Assembly: GCF_007970185.1 (NCBI RefSeq)
Contig: NZ_CP042431.1
Location: 372,001 to 436,000 of the forward strand
Direction of reading: 5' to 3'
DNA: 64,000 nt
Origin: Pseudobacter ginsenosidimutans
Lineage (GTDB): Bacteria > Bacteroidota > Bacteroidia > Chitinophagales > Chitinophagaceae
The first letter of the stretch is position 1, and every line of letters begins with the position of its first letter. The translations under genes were made by a program, and so were the position numbers. The notes below the pieces were generated by a model. That model was not told the DNA's origin and made no database searches. It saw nothing but the letters and a program-made list of their open reading frames with translations. Positions 54,960 to 63,596 of this stretch are shown in pieces.

Positions 54960-54965
54960 GTGACT
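54946..54965 (-). promoter_or_regulatory. Predicted small-RNA target at susC translation start
   Basis: The mRNA reads AGTCACATGAGAAAAAUUCU here (as DNA AGTCACATGAGAAAAATTCT), from -6 to +14 of the susC start codon. It is the exact reverse complement of the linker of RNA unit A (41185-41204), and 15 contiguous nt also match unit B. Pairing would hide the start codon. Confidence 0.5.
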
Positions 54966-54988
54966 AGTGAGTTTAGATTTGAACTGTG

Positions 54989-55017
54989 TAAATATAGGAA
55001 GTTTTAAAACTTCCCAA
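54989..55017 (-). promoter_or_regulatory. Predicted susC promoter with palindromic operator
   Basis: On the minus strand, TTG (55017-55015), an 18-bp spacer and TATATTTA (54996-54989). The spacer (54997-55014) is the perfect palindrome GGAAGTTTTAAAACTTCC. A dimeric repressor or activator bound there would sit between the two promoter boxes. The predicted start gives a 5' leader of about 24 nt. Confidence 0.55.
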
Positions 55018-55211
55018 AAAAATGTTAAAACAGGGAGCGGATAATTTGGTAGACAATCAGAAAAATGAAAATGCTGCCATAAATCCAAAATGTTTTTAAA
55101 AAGAAAAGCCGGCTGCGGTCCGCCACAGTAAAGGCTCCCGGCGTTTACGAATAACCGAATGATTGATAATTCGTTACACACTGCGGTTACCTGCATCCAC
55201 TTATTCCGCCA

Positions 55212-57226
55212 TTAATGAAGTTGGAACAGCCATTGAATCCGGAACTCGTTTGAAACTCCGTTTTCTTCGGGTTCTTCCGGCATTCTTACTCCTGAAGGGC
55301 GCAAAGCGAACGCATATTTGATCCAGCATTCCGCTGATAGTTTTTTCTTCATCCCCTGCGAATGCCGTCTTTCTAATTTATAACGTATAAGCGCATATGA
55401 ACGAATTGCATTACCCGCGAATGCAGGCATGGAATAACTATACAGCAGATCACGTTCATAACTATAGATCCTGCTCTGGTAGCCACCGGTTTCATAGAAA
55501 TGGAGCCTTGCATTGAACATCCATTTCCTGCCCGGTTTGTAACTGCCTTCCAGCCAGCAACTGAAACCAGTTTCCTCCAATGCATCTTTGCTGCCAGCCA
55601 CCAGGTATTCTGTTCGCTGCGCGATTACACAACGGGAACTCATCTCCCAGCGCCATTGCAATCGCCACTGCCTGCGCTGCTGCCAGGCAGGGAACTTCAA
55701 AGCCAGGCTATCTGATTGATTCACAGGCTTGGAGGATAACTGGTACCTGCATTGCAGGCTGATCTTTTTGGAAGGCTGGTGGAGCACCAAAAACAGGTGT
55801 TCGTATCCGTTAGCCGGTGCATCGATCCTGTATTTCAACCAGGGAAAACGGAAAATATCCATTGTGGCCTGTACTTTCCACCGGCGTGCAGGCTGCCATT
55901 CAAAACGCAGGCCGATCCCTTCCTCATTGGATACTGCAGCGCTTTGTGAAACAGCAGTGCTGAACATGCTCTGGAATTCTTTACTGAAATAACGGTAGCT
56001 CAGTCCCAGTTGCAAAGCCGGATGCAGACTGCACAGCAGGCCATTGGTAAAAGCCAGCGCATTCCTTCTGTCGATCGCAGCTTCCCCGAAAAAATGAATA
56101 TTACGGATCGTGACGCTATAATCAACACTGGCATTGGACCATCGATTGCCTTCGATGGCAAACAGTTTGTATAGCGGTGCAGGTTTCCGCATCGGAAATC
56201 CGAAATGATACTGAACTGCATTCAATCCCAGTTGCCAGGCTGTTTTCCGCCAGCGCAGGCTGGCCCCGGCAACGAGTATTGGCACGGATTGCCTTGCTTT
56301 TTGTTCTGATGGTGTACGATGATAACCGCTGCTGACAAAGTTGTTGAAATAAGTTCCGGCACTGTCCTGCTTCAGATGCGCCGATAATTTTCTGTGCGAT
56401 ACAAATGAAGTGAATTGCAAAGCCCGATGCTCAATGGTAAACCCTGCACCACGATGAAAATTGAATTCACCCGCGGAACTGTAAGGCTGCAAAACATCTG
56501 TTTGCTTTTTGAGCGAAAGCACTGCTCCAAAAGCATAGCTCATCCCCTGCCACTGGATCAGCCCCTGCCCCATATTCACCTGAAAATCGCCCAGTGCCAA
56601 CACTTTGAAAGGGCCGGCCCTTCTGGCATAGAGATGAATGGAATAGAAATCGAAGCCATTCCGTTGTACGCCCTGAAAGAATGCTTCGCCTGCATCCTTC
56701 TCTGCTGTAAAACCCATTGAAGCTGCCTTTCCATTTTATAACGATACCGGATGAACGAAGATGGACTTTCTGTACTGAACAATTTCCCGCTTCTTACCAG
56801 CAGGTTCTTCTCCCCTCCCCGGAACCTATGAAAAAAGGGAAGATCAGCAGCTTCATCCGCTGCAATACTGAGAAATGGCAAGACCCTAAGGATGGTTTCA
56901 TGGTCCCATCCCGGAACAGCCTGCAATTCATAAACGCTTAGTAGTTTACCGAATGTTTTCCGGTAAAGCAGCAGGCTCCTGATCTGCCAGGGCTGCAACA
57001 ACTGAAGGCTTTGCAATTCTTCTTCACCGGCTCTGTTCAGTTGAAGGGGCCGCCTGCGGTATGCCGCGGCTTCCTGCCATTGTCCGTCATCTTCCGGGAT
57101 CGTTTCTTCGCGGACCAGTTGCTGCTCCAGTTGCATCTCCTGGATCTCCAATTGTTCTTCTTCTTCCTGGCTCCATCCCCGGAAGCCGAGGACCATCAAT
57201 AAAAGGAGGTGGATCATCTTTTTCAT
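55212..57226 (-). pseudogene. Helix-hairpin-helix plus outer-membrane protein, split by a one-base frameshift
   Basis: Two open frames overlap. The upstream one (57226-56576, 216 aa) has a signal peptide, an acidic stretch and a ComEA-like helix-hairpin-helix region (LNRAGEEELQSLQLLQPWQIRSLL and YELQAVPGWDHETI). It becomes senseless after ERQLQW. The downstream one (56717-55212, 501 aa) begins GFTAEKDAGEAFFQG and looks like an outer-membrane beta structure to its end. They join as QLQWGFTAEKDAGE if the C run at 56713-56715 had four bases. The full product would be about 671 aa. The mutation may be real, or a homopolymer error in the assembly. Function is unknown. Confidence 0.78.
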
Positions 57227-58065
57227 AACCCTCCTTTTTGGGTACCTGAAACAATCAGTAATAAGCCGGGTGAAAATCCCAGCAAGGCGTGATAACTACC
57301 GGTGACGCCTACTTGAAAGATACCGGCCTGCCATTTTACCCGGACAGATGGCCTTGTATCCGTCAGCTCCAGGAAACAGCTGGCCATCAGGTGATGATCC
57401 GCTTTATAATGAATAGCAGCCTGAAAAGATGCAGGCTGAGTTTCATATTTGAGGAAACTGCCTTCCATCAGTATTGAAGGCGCCAGCAAAAACCCTAACC
57501 CTGCCGAGTAACCGTAAGCAACTCTTTCACCCTGCCCGGCGCCCAACAATTTTCCGGAAAGATGATACAATTGCCAGCCGGCAGAAAGCGCAGAGCTCAG
57601 TTGCCAGATTGCGCCGATACCGGCGCTGAGCCATCCTTTATTGCCATAGCCATCAGTACTTTGTGCAGTGTAATTCATTTGTGCGCCCATTGAAATCTTC
57701 CCTAATTTTTTTCCAAAAGCAAGGCAGCCCTGCCATTGATGGTATACAGGCAAACCGGAATAATCCATCGAGAAAGCCCACCCTCCACCAGCGGCGGGTG
57801 CCCCTGTAACAATTGAATATTGTCTGAGTTCTTCCAGCAGGAATTTCTTTTCAACCCATGCGCCGCTATGGAACTGTGTGATGCCGGCGAGTGCAGCGGG
57901 GTTAATTTTAGATGAAAATATATCAGCAAACTGTTGATTATAAGCAGCGGCATGCATCGGTTGCAGTGCTGCAGGACGGATGATTTGGGCTACAGAACGC
58001 ACGCTCAGCGTACATAACAGGCCCCAGAGGAGTGTTTTCAAATAGTAGATTTTCCATGGAAACAA
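57223..58065 (-). CDS. Predicted outer-membrane protein, PorV/PorQ-like
   Basis: 280 aa. Signal peptide (about 1-26, RSVAQ), then a body of alternating strands with [12 protein letters not shown], the NPA-type motif seen near the start of PorV/PorQ proteins. It ends in [21 protein letters not shown], a likely final strand. Its stop overlaps the start of the next gene by 4 nt (ATGA), so it is translationally coupled to the helix-hairpin-helix protein. It may belong to the type IX secretion or gliding group, but similarity is limited. Confidence 0.6.
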   Translation of the reverse strand: MFPWKIYYLKTLLWGLLCTLSVRSVAQIIRPAALQPMHAAAYNQQFADIFSSKINPAALAGITQFHSGAWVEKKFLLEELRQYSIVTGAPAAGGGWAFSMDYSGLPVYHQWQGCLAFGKKLGKISMGAQMNYTAQSTDGYGNKGWLSAGIGAIWQLSSALSAGWQLYHLSGKLLGAGQGERVAYGYSAGLGFLLAPSILMEGSFLKYETQPASFQAAIHYKADHHLMASCFLELTDTRPSVRVKWQAGIFQVGVTGSYHALLGFSPGLLLIVSGTQKGGL

Positions 58066-58111
58066 AAAACGAGGAAAGTTTTACTATTCGTTCCATTTAA
58101 ATTTCTTCAAT

Positions 58112-58119
58112 TACCTTTG
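58112..58119 (+). promoter_or_regulatory. Predicted -7 promoter element of folD
   Basis: TACCTTTG matches TAnnTTTG and ends 4 nt before the folD ATG, so the message would have almost no leader. Confidence 0.5.
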
Positions 58120-58123
58120 CGCC

Positions 58124-58999
58124 ATGCAAATCTTAGACGGACAAGTTGTATCCCAGGCCACAAAGGACGAACTCAAAATGAAAGTAGGCCAGTTGACCGC
58201 AGCAGGAAAAAAAGTGCCCCACCTCGCAGCAGTACTGGTTGGAAGTAATGGCGCCAGTGAAACTTATGTTGGTTCCAAAGTGAAGACCTGCGAAGAGATC
58301 GGATATAAATCCACCCTGCTCCGCCTCCCGGAAGACATCAGTGAATTCAAACTGTTGCAGGCCATCGAAGACCTGAACAATGATCCGGATGTTGATGGTA
58401 TCCTGGTACAACTGCCGCTCCCAAAACATATTTCTGAAGCCAAAGTGATTGAAACCATCGACCCTTCCAAAGACGTGGACGGTTTCCATCCCATGAGTGC
58501 AGGAAAATTGGTTCAGGGACTTCCCACATTCGTTTCCGCAACGCCGCACGGCATCATGCTGATGCTGGAACATTATAAGATCGATACCAAAGGCAAACAT
58601 GCCGTGGTGATCGGACGCAGCAATATCGTTGGCCGTCCCATGAGTATCCTGCTCAGCGCCAATACCAATCCCGGTAACTGTACCGTAACCGTTTGCCATT
58701 CGCAAACAAAGAACCTGAAAGAGATCTGCCTGCAGGCCGACATTATCGTAGCTGCATTGGGCAGACCTGAATTCGTTACTGCTGATATGGTGAAAGAAGG
58801 CGCCGTAGTAATTGACGTTGGCATCACCCGCGTAGCTGACACTACCAAAAAAAGAGGTTACTCCATCAAAGGTGATGTAGACTTTCAGAACGTATCGCCA
58901 AAGTGCAGCTATATCACGCCCGTTCCCGGCGGTGTAGGCCCCATGACCATCGCAGCGCTGATGGCCAATACCTACCGCGCCTGCATGGAAAGGAACTAG
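58124..58999 (+). CDS. folD: Bifunctional methylene-THF dehydrogenase / methenyl-THF cyclohydrolase
   Basis: 291 aa; interconverts 5,10-methylene- and 10-formyl-tetrahydrofolate. [16 protein letters not shown] holds the Tyr and Lys of the active site. [13 protein letters not shown] and the NADP-binding [17 protein letters not shown] are diagnostic, and [19 protein letters not shown] closes the fold. Length is standard. queE follows after 30 bp but has its own -7 element. Confidence 0.97.
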   Translation: MQILDGQVVSQATKDELKMKVGQLTAAGKKVPHLAAVLVGSNGASETYVGSKVKTCEEIGYKSTLLRLPEDISEFKLLQAIEDLNNDPDVDGILVQLPLPKHISEAKVIETIDPSKDVDGFHPMSAGKLVQGLPTFVSATPHGIMLMLEHYKIDTKGKHAVVIGRSNIVGRPMSILLSANTNPGNCTVTVCHSQTKNLKEICLQADIIVAALGRPEFVTADMVKEGAVVIDVGITRVADTTKKRGYSIKGDVDFQNVSPKCSYITPVPGGVGPMTIAALMANTYRACMERN

Positions 59000-59017
59000 C
59001 ATTGTTCATCATTACCC

Positions 59018-59025
59018 TAACTTTG
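59018..59025 (+). promoter_or_regulatory. Predicted -7 promoter element of queE
   Basis: TAACTTTG matches TAnnTTTG and ends 4 nt before the queE ATG. Confidence 0.45.
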
Positions 59026-59029
59026 CATC

Positions 59030-59644
59030 ATGTCTACCATTGTTACCACCCAGCTTCCTGTGATGGAATATTTCTACACCCTGCAGGGTGAGGGCTATCA
59101 CCAGGGAAGAGCCGCTTACTTCATCCGCCTTGGCGGTTGTGATGTAGGCTGCGTATGGTGTGATGTGAAAGAAAGTTGGGACGCTTCCAAACATCCTTTA
59201 CTGAGCCTGGAAACCATAGTGGAAGGTGCAGCTCAGTTCCCCGGCCGCATTGCCATCATTACCGGCGGCGAACCGCTGATGCATGATCTCGGCCCCCTCA
59301 CGGATGCCCTGCACGATGCCGGCTTCCAAACACATATCGAAACCTCCGGCGCCCATCCGCTCAGCGGAGAATGGGACTGGATCTGCCTTTCGCCCAAAAA
59401 ATTCAAAACCCCTCTTCCGGAGATACTCCCCCTGGCCAATGAATTGAAAGTAGTGGTATATAATAAAAGCGATTTCGAGTGGGCTGAAAAATATGCAGCA
59501 CAGGTTGGCCCGAATTGCAAGCTCTACCTGCAACCGGAATGGAGCAAAAGCCAGCAGGTGACCCCGCTCATTATCGACTATATCAAGGACCATCCCCAAT
59601 GGGAGTTCTCACTGCAACTGCACAAATACATTCATGTACCCTGA
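59030..59644 (+). CDS. queE: 7-carboxy-7-deazaguanine synthase
   Basis: 204 aa radical SAM enzyme of the queuosine/preQ0 pathway. The N-terminal YTLQGEGYHQGRAAYFIRLGGCDVGCVWCD has the Cx3Cx2C cluster motif for 4Fe-4S and SAM. ITGGEPLMHDLGPL follows, then the core HIETSGAHPL and CLSPKKFK. It makes the precursor of preQ0, which QueF would reduce; the only QueF-like gene in view (1.2 kb) has lost the catalytic Cys, so a true QueF should be elsewhere. Confidence 0.95.
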   Translation: MSTIVTTQLPVMEYFYTLQGEGYHQGRAAYFIRLGGCDVGCVWCDVKESWDASKHPLLSLETIVEGAAQFPGRIAIITGGEPLMHDLGPLTDALHDAGFQTHIETSGAHPLSGEWDWICLSPKKFKTPLPEILPLANELKVVVYNKSDFEWAEKYAAQVGPNCKLYLQPEWSKSQQVTPLIIDYIKDHPQWEFSLQLHKYIHVP

Positions 59645-59745
59645 TCCCAAAGGAATTATCCTTTCTGTAGAATAAACCGCATACACATACGTTTTTAATT
59701 TTTGGCATTATCTTTCCATCAGGAACTGACATTAAAAACACCGTC

Positions 59746-61662
59746 ATGGGTTTCAAGCAACTCTGTACCATATCAATCGCCTTTGTATTCACTATCCAGA
59801 TCAGTCAGGCTCAGTATGATCCGGAAAAGATCAATAAGAAAGTGGTAGCGCTCTACGAGCAGGCCATCACCACAGCCCAGGACGGAAATTTCAATGAGGC
59901 TCTCAAGATCCTGCAAAATGCCATTGCCAGAGAGCCAAAGTTCCTCGACGCCTGGCTCAGTATCGGCGGCCTCCATGGCGAAATGAAACAATACCAGCAG
60001 GCCATCGATGCCTACGAAAAAGCAAAATCTATCGACAGTATTTATTTCAGGGACTACAATCTTCCCTACTCCATCAATCTCGCAGGCAAAGGTGATTTTG
60101 AGAAAGCTGTTGCCGCCATCAACGATTTTCTCGGCATCAACAACCTCAGCGATAAAAGCAGGATGGTGGGTGAATACAGAAAGAAAAGCTACCAGTTCGC
60201 CATCAACTACGCAAAACAAAAGCCATTGGGCGCTTACCGTTTCGAGCCCACGAACCTTGGCGACAGTATCAACTCATCCAATTCGGAATATTATCCCACT
60301 ATCACTATCGACGGAAAGGAACTGATCTTCACCCGCCGTGTGAACGGCATCAATGAAGACTTCTATGGCGCCAGCAGGAACGGTTCCGGCTGGCATGCCG
60401 CACAACCACTCAGCGGCAATATCAATACCCAGAGCAATGAGGGCGCTCAGAATATTTCACAGGATGGTCAATGGCTGATCTTCACCGGTTGTAATTTTCC
60501 CGGTGGCGCCGGCAGTTGCGATCTGTACATTTCCTATCTCACACCCAATGGCTGGAGTGAACCTCAAAGCCTCGGTAATCGCATCAACACGGAAGCATGG
60601 GAATCCGCTCCCTCGCTTTCGCCCGATAAAAAAGAATTGTATTTCGCCAGTAACCGTCCCGGCGGATTTGGTGGCAGTGATATCTGGGTGAGCCGACTCC
60701 TCCCCAACGGAAGATGGGGCGAGCCCGAGAACCTCGGCCCCGTCATCAATACAGCAGGAGAAGAAAGTTGTCCATTCATCCATGCAGACAACCATACATT
60801 CTACTTCACTTCGAATGGGCATCTGGGTTATGGAGGCGATGATCTTTTCATTTCCCGCAAGCAGGCCGATGGTCAATGGAGCAAACCCGTAAATCTCGGT
60901 TATCCCATCAACACCATCGAGAATGAAGGCAGCCTGGTAGTGTCTGCCGATGGCAAAACCGCCTGGTATGCCAGTGATCGCAGCGATAGTCGTGGTGGTC
61001 TCGATCTTTACACTTTCGAACTGCGCAGCGATATCCGTCCTGCACGCACACTCTGGGTCAAAGGCAAAGTGTTCGACAAGAAAACCGGCAAAGGCCTTCC
61101 TTCCGCAGTTGAATTAACAGATCTCAGCACACAAGCACTGCTCAGCAAAGTGCAGACAGATGAAACCGGTCATTACCTGGTAACGCTTCCTGTAGGAAAA
61201 GATTATGCTTTCAACGTAAACCGCAAGGGCTATCTCTTCTACTCTGAAAATTTCTCTCTGAGCCAGCAATCCGATTCTGTTTTCAATATCGATATCCCGC
61301 TTCAACCGATCGAAGCTGATGCCACCATCGTGCTTCGCAATGTATTCTTCGATGTAAATAAATTCGATCTCAAACCCGAATCCACTTCTGAGCTCGACAA
61401 ACTTGCAGCATTACTCCACGACAATCCAACAGTCCGCATCCAGCTTAGCGGTCATACAGACAATGTAGGCAAAGCGGAAGACAACCTGGTACTTTCCAAC
61501 AACCGTGCGCAGGCCGTAGTGAAATACCTTGTATCAAAAGGCATCGATCAGCAGCGCCTCACCTTCAAAGGCTATGGCGCAACGCAACCTGTTGCCGGCA
61601 ATGATACCGAAGAAGGCCGTGCAAAGAACAGGAGAACCGAGCTCAAAGTAATCAGCCAATAA
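59746..61662 (+). CDS. PorE-like OmpA-family protein (TPR, beta-propeller, CRD, OmpA)
   Basis: 638 aa. Signal peptide (1-23, QISQAQ), TPR helices about 30-150, a WD40/PD40-type propeller about 165-425 with repeats such as LYFASNRPGGFGGSDIWVS, a carboxypeptidase-regulatory-like domain about 430-525, and a C-terminal OmpA domain with LSGHTDNVGKAEDNLVLSNNRAQAV. This order is that of PorE, a peptidoglycan-anchored protein of the type IX secretion system. The OmpA domain should bind diaminopimelate in the cell wall. No other Por genes are adjacent apart from the weak candidate at 57.2 kb, so assignment to T9SS is by architecture. Confidence 0.85.
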   Translation: MGFKQLCTISIAFVFTIQISQAQYDPEKINKKVVALYEQAITTAQDGNFNEALKILQNAIAREPKFLDAWLSIGGLHGEMKQYQQAIDAYEKAKSIDSIYFRDYNLPYSINLAGKGDFEKAVAAINDFLGINNLSDKSRMVGEYRKKSYQFAINYAKQKPLGAYRFEPTNLGDSINSSNSEYYPTITIDGKELIFTRRVNGINEDFYGASRNGSGWHAAQPLSGNINTQSNEGAQNISQDGQWLIFTGCNFPGGAGSCDLYISYLTPNGWSEPQSLGNRINTEAWESAPSLSPDKKELYFASNRPGGFGGSDIWVSRLLPNGRWGEPENLGPVINTAGEESCPFIHADNHTFYFTSNGHLGYGGDDLFISRKQADGQWSKPVNLGYPINTIENEGSLVVSADGKTAWYASDRSDSRGGLDLYTFELRSDIRPARTLWVKGKVFDKKTGKGLPSAVELTDLSTQALLSKVQTDETGHYLVTLPVGKDYAFNVNRKGYLFYSENFSLSQQSDSVFNIDIPLQPIEADATIVLRNVFFDVNKFDLKPESTSELDKLAALLHDNPTVRIQLSGHTDNVGKAEDNLVLSNNRAQAVVKYLVSKGIDQQRLTFKGYGATQPVAGNDTEEGRAKNRRTELKVISQ

Positions 61663-61686
61663 TAGCTTTAGGCCGTTAGATGGGTA

Positions 61687-61840
61687 GGCCGGTGAGGGGT
61701 TATGAAACGCTGGCTGTAAAATATACCGCCGCGGGAGAATATTTGTTGAGCTGTGGATATATTGGATTGAGCTTTGGTAATTCTATTGATCTTCTTCGCT
61801 TATATTTTGAAGGCCAGGTTTTCATAACCCCTCACCGGCC
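61687..61840. repeat. Short element with perfect 21-bp terminal inverted repeats (copy 1)
   Basis: 154 bp. Its ends are exact inverted repeats of 21 bp (61687-61707 and 61820-61840) beginning GGCCGGTGAGGGG, and pairing continues imperfectly inward. The core (61715-61810) is homologous to copy 2 in reverse orientation. There is no transposase inside. It is MITE-like or a structured repeat; no target duplication is visible. It begins 24 bp after the PorE-like stop, so it may also act at the 3' end of that message. Confidence 0.7.
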
Positions 61841-62156
61841 CCGGCACCTTGAATGTGATGCATTTTTCTGATCATAGGAATTTCGATTGCTGATCTCTTT
61901 TTTCTTCAGCTCCCTCAATACATCCAAATTTCTCCTCCTAATGTTCTCCTGGCATTTCTTTGCCAACTATATTCGCATATCGCTATCCGTTACCATGCAA
62001 GTCAGATCCGTAATTCATCACGCATCCCGAAGCTTCCCCCCTCTCTCTCCCCTTAGCTGCTAAGTGCCGGCATCCGGAGACTCAAACTTCCATCATCAAT
62101 GTGCCTGCTAATTGTGCAGCTGATGCACTATATCCGTTGCACATCCACAATGATCG
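61841..62156. other. Gene-free spacer between the two repeat copies
   Basis: 316 bp. I see no gene, RNA motif or repeat here beyond scattered pyrimidine-rich stretches. Confidence 0.5.
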
Positions 62157-62313
62157 GGCTGTTGCAAAGGTGGTATGAACAAGGCGCCTTCAAAACATAA
62201 GCGCAACAGCCCAATAGAATTACAAAAGCCCAATCCAATATATCCACAGCTCAAAAAAATCCTCCCGCGGCGGTATGTTTTACAGCGCCGTTTCATACCC
62301 CTTTGCAGCAGCC
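62157..62313. repeat. Short element with terminal inverted repeats (copy 2, inverted)
   Basis: 157 bp, related to copy 1 on the opposite strand. The shared core includes GAGCTGTGGATATATTGGAT and the GC block ACCGCCGCGGGAG. Its termini pair with each other (GGCTGTTGCAAAGG with GGCTGCTGCAAAGG) but differ from those of copy 1, so pairing is kept while sequence changes. It ends 66 bp before dprA. Confidence 0.7.
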
Positions 62314-62378
62314 GAAGCAAAAAAAATAAATCTACTGAGACAGTAAATTCGTAAATAGCAACTCAACTCAATAGTCAC

Positions 62379-63482
62379 ATGAAGAAGGATTTGATCTACC
62401 AGCTGGCACTCAGCAGCGTCCCCCATATCGGTTATGTTCATGCGAAAAATTTGATACAGCATTTTCATTCGGCAGAAGCGATCTTCAAAGCTCCGATGAG
62501 ACTACTGGAGAAAGTGGAGGGCATCGGAATGGCGAGAGCCAGAAGTATTGCAGGGTTCCGCGATTTTGCCGAAGCCGAACAGGAGATCAGGTTCCTGGAA
62601 AAATACCAGGTAACGCCGCTCTTCCTGAATGATGCGGCCTATCCGAAAAGATTATTGCAATGTTACGATCCGCCGACGTTGCTGTTTTACAAAGGCCAGG
62701 CGGATCTGAATGCACAAAGGATGGTGGCAGTGGTGGGTACACGCATCAGTTCGGGTTATGGGAAGAGGGTGACGGAAGAATTGATCCGCGATCTGTCTGA
62801 CAGCATGCCCGGTGCCTGCATTGTAAGCGGCCTCGCTTTCGGGATCGATGCGGAGGCGCACAAGGCGGCGATGCGATATGGCCTGCCAACCATCGGCGTG
62901 CTGGCGCATGGGATGGGCACTATCTACCCGAAAGAACATGCAGGTCTGGCCAAAGAGATGATGCAGCAGGGCGCCTTACTAACGGAGTTCAGCAGCCGAA
63001 AGCAGCCCGACAAACATCATTTTCCTACCCGCAACAGGATAGTGGCCGGTTGTTGCGATGCAGTGGTGGTGATCGAAACAGGCATTAAAGGCGGTAGTAT
63101 GATCACGGCGGAACTGGCCAATGGCTATAACAGGGATGTTTTTGCCGTTCCCGGCCGGATATCCGATCCGCAAAGTGCAGGATGCAACCAACTCATAAAG
63201 GAAAATAAAGCAGCATTATTACAGTCTTCAGAAGATCTGATGCAATGGATGGGATGGAAGGCAGTGGAAAAGAAAACCGTGACGCAGCCCCGGCTATTCC
63301 CCGAGCTTAATGAAACAGAATCCGTACTGGTGGAGCTCCTGCGAACAAAAGATTCCGTTCATATGGAAGAGATCTGCGTCCGTAGCGGATTTACACCCGG
63401 TACACTGGCAGGAGCCCTGCTGAACCTGGAGCTGCAGCAGGTGATAGAATCCCTGCCGGGAAAGATGTACCGGCTCCGGTAA
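62379..63482 (+). CDS. dprA: DNA-processing protein DprA
   Basis: 367 aa; binds incoming single-stranded DNA and loads RecA during natural transformation. An N-terminal helix-hairpin-helix-like part (about 1-75) precedes the Rossmann core with VVGTRISSGYGKRVTEEL, IVSGLAFGIDAEAHKAAM, FPTRNRIVAGCCDAVVVIE and KGGSMITAELANGYNRDVFAVPG. A C-terminal winged-helix part (about 305-367) follows. The neighbouring inverted repeats lie upstream. guaB starts 114 bp downstream. Confidence 0.95.
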   Translation: MKKDLIYQLALSSVPHIGYVHAKNLIQHFHSAEAIFKAPMRLLEKVEGIGMARARSIAGFRDFAEAEQEIRFLEKYQVTPLFLNDAAYPKRLLQCYDPPTLLFYKGQADLNAQRMVAVVGTRISSGYGKRVTEELIRDLSDSMPGACIVSGLAFGIDAEAHKAAMRYGLPTIGVLAHGMGTIYPKEHAGLAKEMMQQGALLTEFSSRKQPDKHHFPTRNRIVAGCCDAVVVIETGIKGGSMITAELANGYNRDVFAVPGRISDPQSAGCNQLIKENKAALLQSSEDLMQWMGWKAVEKKTVTQPRLFPELNETESVLVELLRTKDSVHMEEICVRSGFTPGTLAGALLNLELQQVIESLPGKMYRLR

Positions 63483-63586
63483 CAATTCACCACCGGAAAA
63501 AGTTTTTGGTTCAACCAAACCCGCTACCGGACTACATTGTGTGTGTTTAACAAAATTTCATTTGGAGCATATGGTTTTGTCACCAT

Positions 63587-63594
63587 ACCTTTGC
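63587..63594 (+). promoter_or_regulatory. Predicted -7 promoter element of guaB
   Basis: TACCTTTG matches TAnnTTTG and ends 2 nt before the guaB ATG; a TTTG lies about 21 bp upstream as a possible -33. Transcription would begin at or inside the start codon. Confidence 0.5.
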
Positions 63595-63596
63595 AC

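Noticed and set aside
58133-59002. 289-codon open frame antisense to folD
   Set aside because: It mirrors folD almost exactly and has no family features; it is a codon-usage shadow.
61680-62320. Two short homologous frames (61680-61871 plus, 62108-62320 minus) that look like paralogous small proteins
   Set aside because: The similarity comes from the TIR element itself and extends past the frames into non-coding ends; the frames differ at both ends.
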